Source: M3007 sp046329435 | GTDB lineage: Bacteria; Bacteroidota; Bacteroidia; Chitinophagales; Saprospiraceae | Reading direction: 5' to 3' | Assembly (NCBI GenBank): GCA_046329435.1 | Contig: JAXLUR010000001.1 | Coordinates: 372,001-436,000 of the forward strand | Length of the DNA stretch: 64,000 nt | Shown: positions 61,003-64,000 of the stretch, one piece after another | Layout: each line of letters begins with the position of its first letter | How positions within the stretch are numbered: position 1 is the first letter of the stretch | The notes under the pieces: generated by a model | What the model was told of the DNA's origin: nothing | Databases searched by the model: none | What the model saw: the letters and a program-made list of their open reading frames with translations, nothing else | Program-made: the position numbers and the translations under genes

Positions 61003-61530
61003 ATGCCGCTCAAAATAGTTACCACGGGTCCGGAGTCTGCCGGCAAAACCGCCCTCGCCAGTGCACTGGCCTCAGCATTGCACGAACCATGCGTGCCGGA
61101 ATTTGCCCGACCCTATCTGGAACACCTCGGCCATTCGTACCAGGTGGAAGACCTTCGGGCAATAGGCGCCGGGCAAAAAGCCTGGGAAAACTGGTATGCC
61201 GGCAGGAGCGACACCTTTCTTGTGCTGGACACCGACTGGACCGTGTTGCACATCTGGGAGACGTTCCGCTTCGGAAGCGACCGGCACTGGCGGGAAGGCT
61301 ACGGCATTGCTCCTTCGGCCGACCTCTACTTGCTGTGCCGGCCCGATTTCCCCTGGGCGCCCGATCCGTTGAGGGAAAACCCCGGGGAGCGCGAGCAGTT
61401 GTTTGAGTTATATCATCAGTTGTTGCAAGGCATCGGAGCAGCTTTTGTCATTGTGAAAAACACGCCCGAAGAGCGGCTTGAAACTGCGCTTGCTGCAATT
61501 GCAAATCTTTCCCGAACTTTGCAGCAATAA
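61003..61530 (+). CDS. NadR-kinase-like ATPase (AAA_28 type)
   Basis: A 175-aa stand-alone kinase-like domain. P-loop GPESAGKT (9-16), PEFARPYLEHLG (cf. EEYGRTYCEKYG in the nadR product at 19321-20277), LDTDWTVLHIWETFRFG and the PDFPWAPDPLREN lid region match NadR's kinase half in order. No nucleotidyltransferase domain is present. It lies directly upstream of the TPP riboswitch and TonB receptor, so a vitamin-related kinase role (thiamine or nicotinamide riboside) is a reasonable guess. The ATG at 61003 is chosen as the fold begins there. Confidence 0.85.
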   Translation: MPLKIVTTGPESAGKTALASALASALHEPCVPEFARPYLEHLGHSYQVEDLRAIGAGQKAWENWYAGRSDTFLVLDTDWTVLHIWETFRFGSDRHWREGYGIAPSADLYLLCRPDFPWAPDPLRENPGEREQLFELYHQLLQGIGAAFVIVKNTPEERLETALAAIANLSRTLQQ

Positions 61531-61617
61531 CACTCATTGGGGTGTCTGCCTTCCATCGGCGGACTGAGATTATACCCATCGAACCTGCCCGGGTCATGCC
61601 GGGAAGGGAATTGAGAC
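61531..61617 (+). promoter_or_regulatory. TPP riboswitch (THI element)
   Basis: The conserved THI-box sequence is present: GGGGTG (61539-61544), CTGAGAT (61564-61570), ACCC then GAACCTG (61581-61587) and CATGCCGGGAAGGGAA (61595-61610). P1 pairs CTCA (61533-61536) with TGAG (61612-61615). A short hairpin (61620-61625 with 61630-61635, GTAGTG/CACTAC) follows and may be part of the expression platform. It should switch off the receptor gene downstream when thiamine pyrophosphate is high. Confidence 0.92.
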
Positions 61618-61705
61618 GGGTAGTGGCATCACTACACTTGCGAAGCCCCTTCACAGGTGGATGTTTCACTCATTCATTTTCACCATGTTTTTTATTGTTT
61701 TCCGG

Positions 61706-63982
61706 ATGCAAGGGCGCAAGCGATTCAGCCTTGTCTTGTCCATGCTGCTGACCACTCTGGCGCCTGTTGTCGAATCGCTGCAGGCACAAAGCGGCGTACC
61801 CGATTCTATGCTGTTGCGCACGGTTGTTATACAAAGTACCCGCGCCGGGAGCGAAGTGCCCGTACCGCACACCAATTTTTCTGCGGAAAAAATCAGACGG
61901 CTCAATCAGGCACAGGATGTGCCCTTTTTGCTTTCCGGGGCCCCTTCCCTTGTTGAAAGCTCCGATGCCGGCAATGGTATAGGATACACCGGCCTGCGCA
62001 TCAGGGGCAGCGACCCGACACGGGTTAATGTTACACTCAACGGTATTCCGCTGAACGATGCGGAAAGCCAGGGGCTTTTCTGGGTCGATCTGCCCGATAT
62101 AGCCGCCTCGGCGAGCGAAATCCAAATACAACGCGGCGTAGGCACAAGCACCAATGGCGCCGGCGCCTTTGGCGCCACCGTAAATATCGACCTGTCGCAG
62201 GTAGAACCCGAGCCGTTCGCACAAATCAGTACTGCGTTAGGCTCTTTCAATACCCAAAAATATTCAGCCTTTGCCGGCACAGGCCTGCTGAACGGCAGGT
62301 TTGCGTTCAGCGGCCGAATTTCGCAACTGAAATCCGACGGCTACATCGACAGAGCCCGTTCGAATCTGAATTCTATCCACCTGACAGGCACTTACATCGA
62401 TGATAATCAATCCGTTCAGATGCATTTGCTTTCCGGACACGAACTGACGTACCAGGCATGGAACGGCGTTCCTGCGCAATATATCGGGGTTGATTCGCTC
62501 AGAACATATAACACGGCAGGTACGGAACAGCCTTCTGTCCCCTACCCTGACGAAGTGGACGACTACACCCAGCGCCACCTGCTGTTGCACTATAAACGAA
62601 TGATGAATCATGGCCTTAGCCTGCAATTAAACGGCCATTACACAAGAGGATTTGGTTTTTATGAGCAATATCGAGGAGGGGAAATTTTGGCTGAGTACAA
62701 TATGCCTTCCATTGTACTGCCTGATACAGTGCTGGGCGTCAGCGATTTGGTGCGCAGACGCTGGCTCGACAATCATTTTTACGGCGCCACATTTGCCTTG
62801 CGCTGGTCGCCTCCTGTCAATCCGCCCGGCTTGTCAGGCCCGCCTTCATTTATGTTGGGCGGCGCACTGAGCCGGTACGACGGGGCACATTTCGGAGAAG
62901 TCATCTGGGCGCAGCTGGCCACGGCGCCCAACAACCACCGTTATTACGACAATGATGCCCGTAAAACAGACGGCAACGTTTTTTTCAAGTCGGAAATCAA
63001 TCTGAGCAAAGGCTGGGGTGTTTTCCTCGACCTGCAATACCGGGCAGTCCTGTACCGCTTTCTCGGTTACGATGCCGGGCGCAATAATGTCGAACAACAA
63101 GTCAGTCTGCATTTTTTCAACCCCAAAGCAGGAATCAACTGGAAAATTAACCCGACTTGGGTCGCCTATGGCTTTTTTGGCGTCGGCAACCGCGAGCCCA
63201 ACCGCGACGATTACACCCAATCCACACCTGACAGCCGGCCCAGGCGGGAAAGGCTGTATGACTGGGAACTGGGAATCAAGTCGCGCAAGTCAGCTGCCTG
63301 GTCTTTTGCCGCCAACCTGTTTTATATGTATTACCGGGACCAACTGGTGCTCGACGGGCGGCTCAACGACGTGGGCGCCTATATACGAACGAATGTGAAG
63401 TCGAGCTTTCGCGCAGGGGTGGAACTCGAAAGCACGTTCCGGCCCGTCCGCCAACTTGATCTGAATGCAAGCGCTACGTTCAGCGACAACCGCGTCAGGG
63501 AATTTGTGGAATACCGCGACAACTGGGATACGGGTTTGCAGGATCAATTTGTTTTCCGAAACAGTTTCCTGGCTTTTTCGCCGTCCGTCATAGCGCGCGG
63601 CGAAGCGATTTATCATGTCCTGGCTGCTGAAAATCGCAACCGGCTGTCCATTTCCCTGGCCGGCAAATACGTCGGCCGTCAGTATCTGGACAATACTTCC
63701 AACGAGAACACGTCCCTTCCTGCTTACTTTTTTACCGATTTGAGGATTAATTACGACCTGACATTGAAATACGGCAACCAAATCGGCTTGATGCTGGCGG
63801 CATACAACCTTGCCGACGCGAAGTACAGTTCCAATGGATGGACATACCGCTACACTTCGTCATTCGACAACCGGCCCTACGACCCCTACACCCGACTGGA
63901 GCGCGACAATATTTACAATCAAACAGGGTTTTTCCCCCAGGCAGGTCGCAACTGGATGTTGAGCCTGAATATCAGGTTTTAA
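61706..63982 (+). CDS. TonB-dependent outer-membrane receptor, TPP-riboswitch-controlled (probable thiamine uptake)
   Basis: A protein of 758 aa from the ATG at 61706, which begins a good signal peptide (RKRFSLVLSMLLTTLAPVVE then SLQAQ); ATGs at 61661 and 61685 are alternatives. The plug region shows TRAGSEVPVPHTNFSAEKI, GLRIRGSDPTRVNVTLNGIP and EIQIQRGVGTSTNGAGAFGA (~45-165). A 22-strand barrel follows and ends in SLNIRF. There is no N-terminal carboxypeptidase-like domain. Control by the THI element upstream indicates uptake of thiamine or a precursor, energised by TonB. The right end lies 18 bp from the window edge. Confidence 0.93.
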   Translation: MQGRKRFSLVLSMLLTTLAPVVESLQAQSGVPDSMLLRTVVIQSTRAGSEVPVPHTNFSAEKIRRLNQAQDVPFLLSGAPSLVESSDAGNGIGYTGLRIRGSDPTRVNVTLNGIPLNDAESQGLFWVDLPDIAASASEIQIQRGVGTSTNGAGAFGATVNIDLSQVEPEPFAQISTALGSFNTQKYSAFAGTGLLNGRFAFSGRISQLKSDGYIDRARSNLNSIHLTGTYIDDNQSVQMHLLSGHELTYQAWNGVPAQYIGVDSLRTYNTAGTEQPSVPYPDEVDDYTQRHLLLHYKRMMNHGLSLQLNGHYTRGFGFYEQYRGGEILAEYNMPSIVLPDTVLGVSDLVRRRWLDNHFYGATFALRWSPPVNPPGLSGPPSFMLGGALSRYDGAHFGEVIWAQLATAPNNHRYYDNDARKTDGNVFFKSEINLSKGWGVFLDLQYRAVLYRFLGYDAGRNNVEQQVSLHFFNPKAGINWKINPTWVAYGFFGVGNREPNRDDYTQSTPDSRPRRERLYDWELGIKSRKSAAWSFAANLFYMYYRDQLVLDGRLNDVGAYIRTNVKSSFRAGVELESTFRPVRQLDLNASATFSDNRVREFVEYRDNWDTGLQDQFVFRNSFLAFSPSVIARGEAIYHVLAAENRNRLSISLAGKYVGRQYLDNTSNENTSLPAYFFTDLRINYDLTLKYGNQIGLMLAAYNLADAKYSSNGWTYRYTSSFDNRPYDPYTRLERDNIYNQTGFFPQAGRNWMLSLNIRF

Positions 63983-64000
63983 AAACAAAAGCGCCCTGAC

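Noticed and set aside
1..64000. Search for tRNA, rRNA, IS elements, phage genes and restriction systems
   Set aside because: No cloverleaf-like, rRNA-like, transposase or integrase sequence was recognised in the window.

Overview
The window is chromosomal DNA from a member of the Bacteroidota, most likely a Saprospiria/Lewinella-type organism. Four things point there. Two proteins carry type IX secretion (T9SS) C-terminal sorting domains. Recurrent TAnnTTTG -7 promoter elements are of the Bacteroidota sigma type. Family-restricted proteins are present (DUF3667, DUF4349, a MopE-repeat haloperoxidase, a TPR plus outer-membrane-barrel pair, and a PyrR-like phosphoribosyltransferase). Effector-associated-domain (EAD) proteins, common in Saprospiria, also occur. 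Coding is dense on both strands, with many 0-30 bp gaps. I see no rRNA, tRNA, CRISPR array or insertion sequence.

Layout. 1-13 kb: a truncated T9SS cargo gene, a PlsC-like acyltransferase, miaA, a 977-aa haloperoxidase with four MopE repeats, a tRNA-maturation pair (CCA transferase, dusB), a di-heme peroxidase, an SDR/MmcQ/deoxynucleoside-kinase operon, gatC and a LolD-type ABC ATPase. 13-31 kb: a TlpA-like thioredoxin, purL, a tandem UspA, a BamA-like barrel, bifunctional NadR, a large lamin-tail-domain surface protein, an SH3-type lipoprotein, two successive phosphoglucose isomerases, a DUF4349 protein, a GldM-C-like secreted protein and a thiolase. 31-45 kb: DUF3667, a rhodanese fold with no catalytic Cys, a LolE-like permease with a metalloprotease, tyrS with an altered HIGH motif, the outer-membrane barrel/TPR pair, marC and a PlsC-GNAT fusion resembling amino-acid lipid synthases. 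45-54.6 kb: an HdrD/HdrB-like Fe-S pair, then a two-gene module of an EAD-trypsin-like protease and an EAD-TIR protein, then purE/purK/prmC/histidine kinase/M50 protease, then a third EAD protein with a polyproline linker. 54.7-64 kb: FKBP, an M20 peptidase, a dihydroorotase-like protein, a 620-bp non-coding region holding two consecutive promoter-terminator units, a GNAT, era, a NadR-kinase paralogue, a TPP riboswitch and a TonB-dependent receptor.

The most interesting element is the EAD-protease/EAD-TIR dyad at 47.9-49.7 kb. It looks like a compact conflict (immunity) module in which both effectors share an EAD11-like adaptor. The adaptor-coding part of the protease gene has a sharply lower GC content than its protease part, which suggests domain replacement. 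Secondary points are the structured leader/ncRNA region at 58.65-58.92 kb, the TPP-riboswitch-controlled receptor beside a NadR-kinase paralogue, and very long, near-perfect palindromic terminators between convergent genes. All functional calls come from reading motifs by eye; no database search was run.
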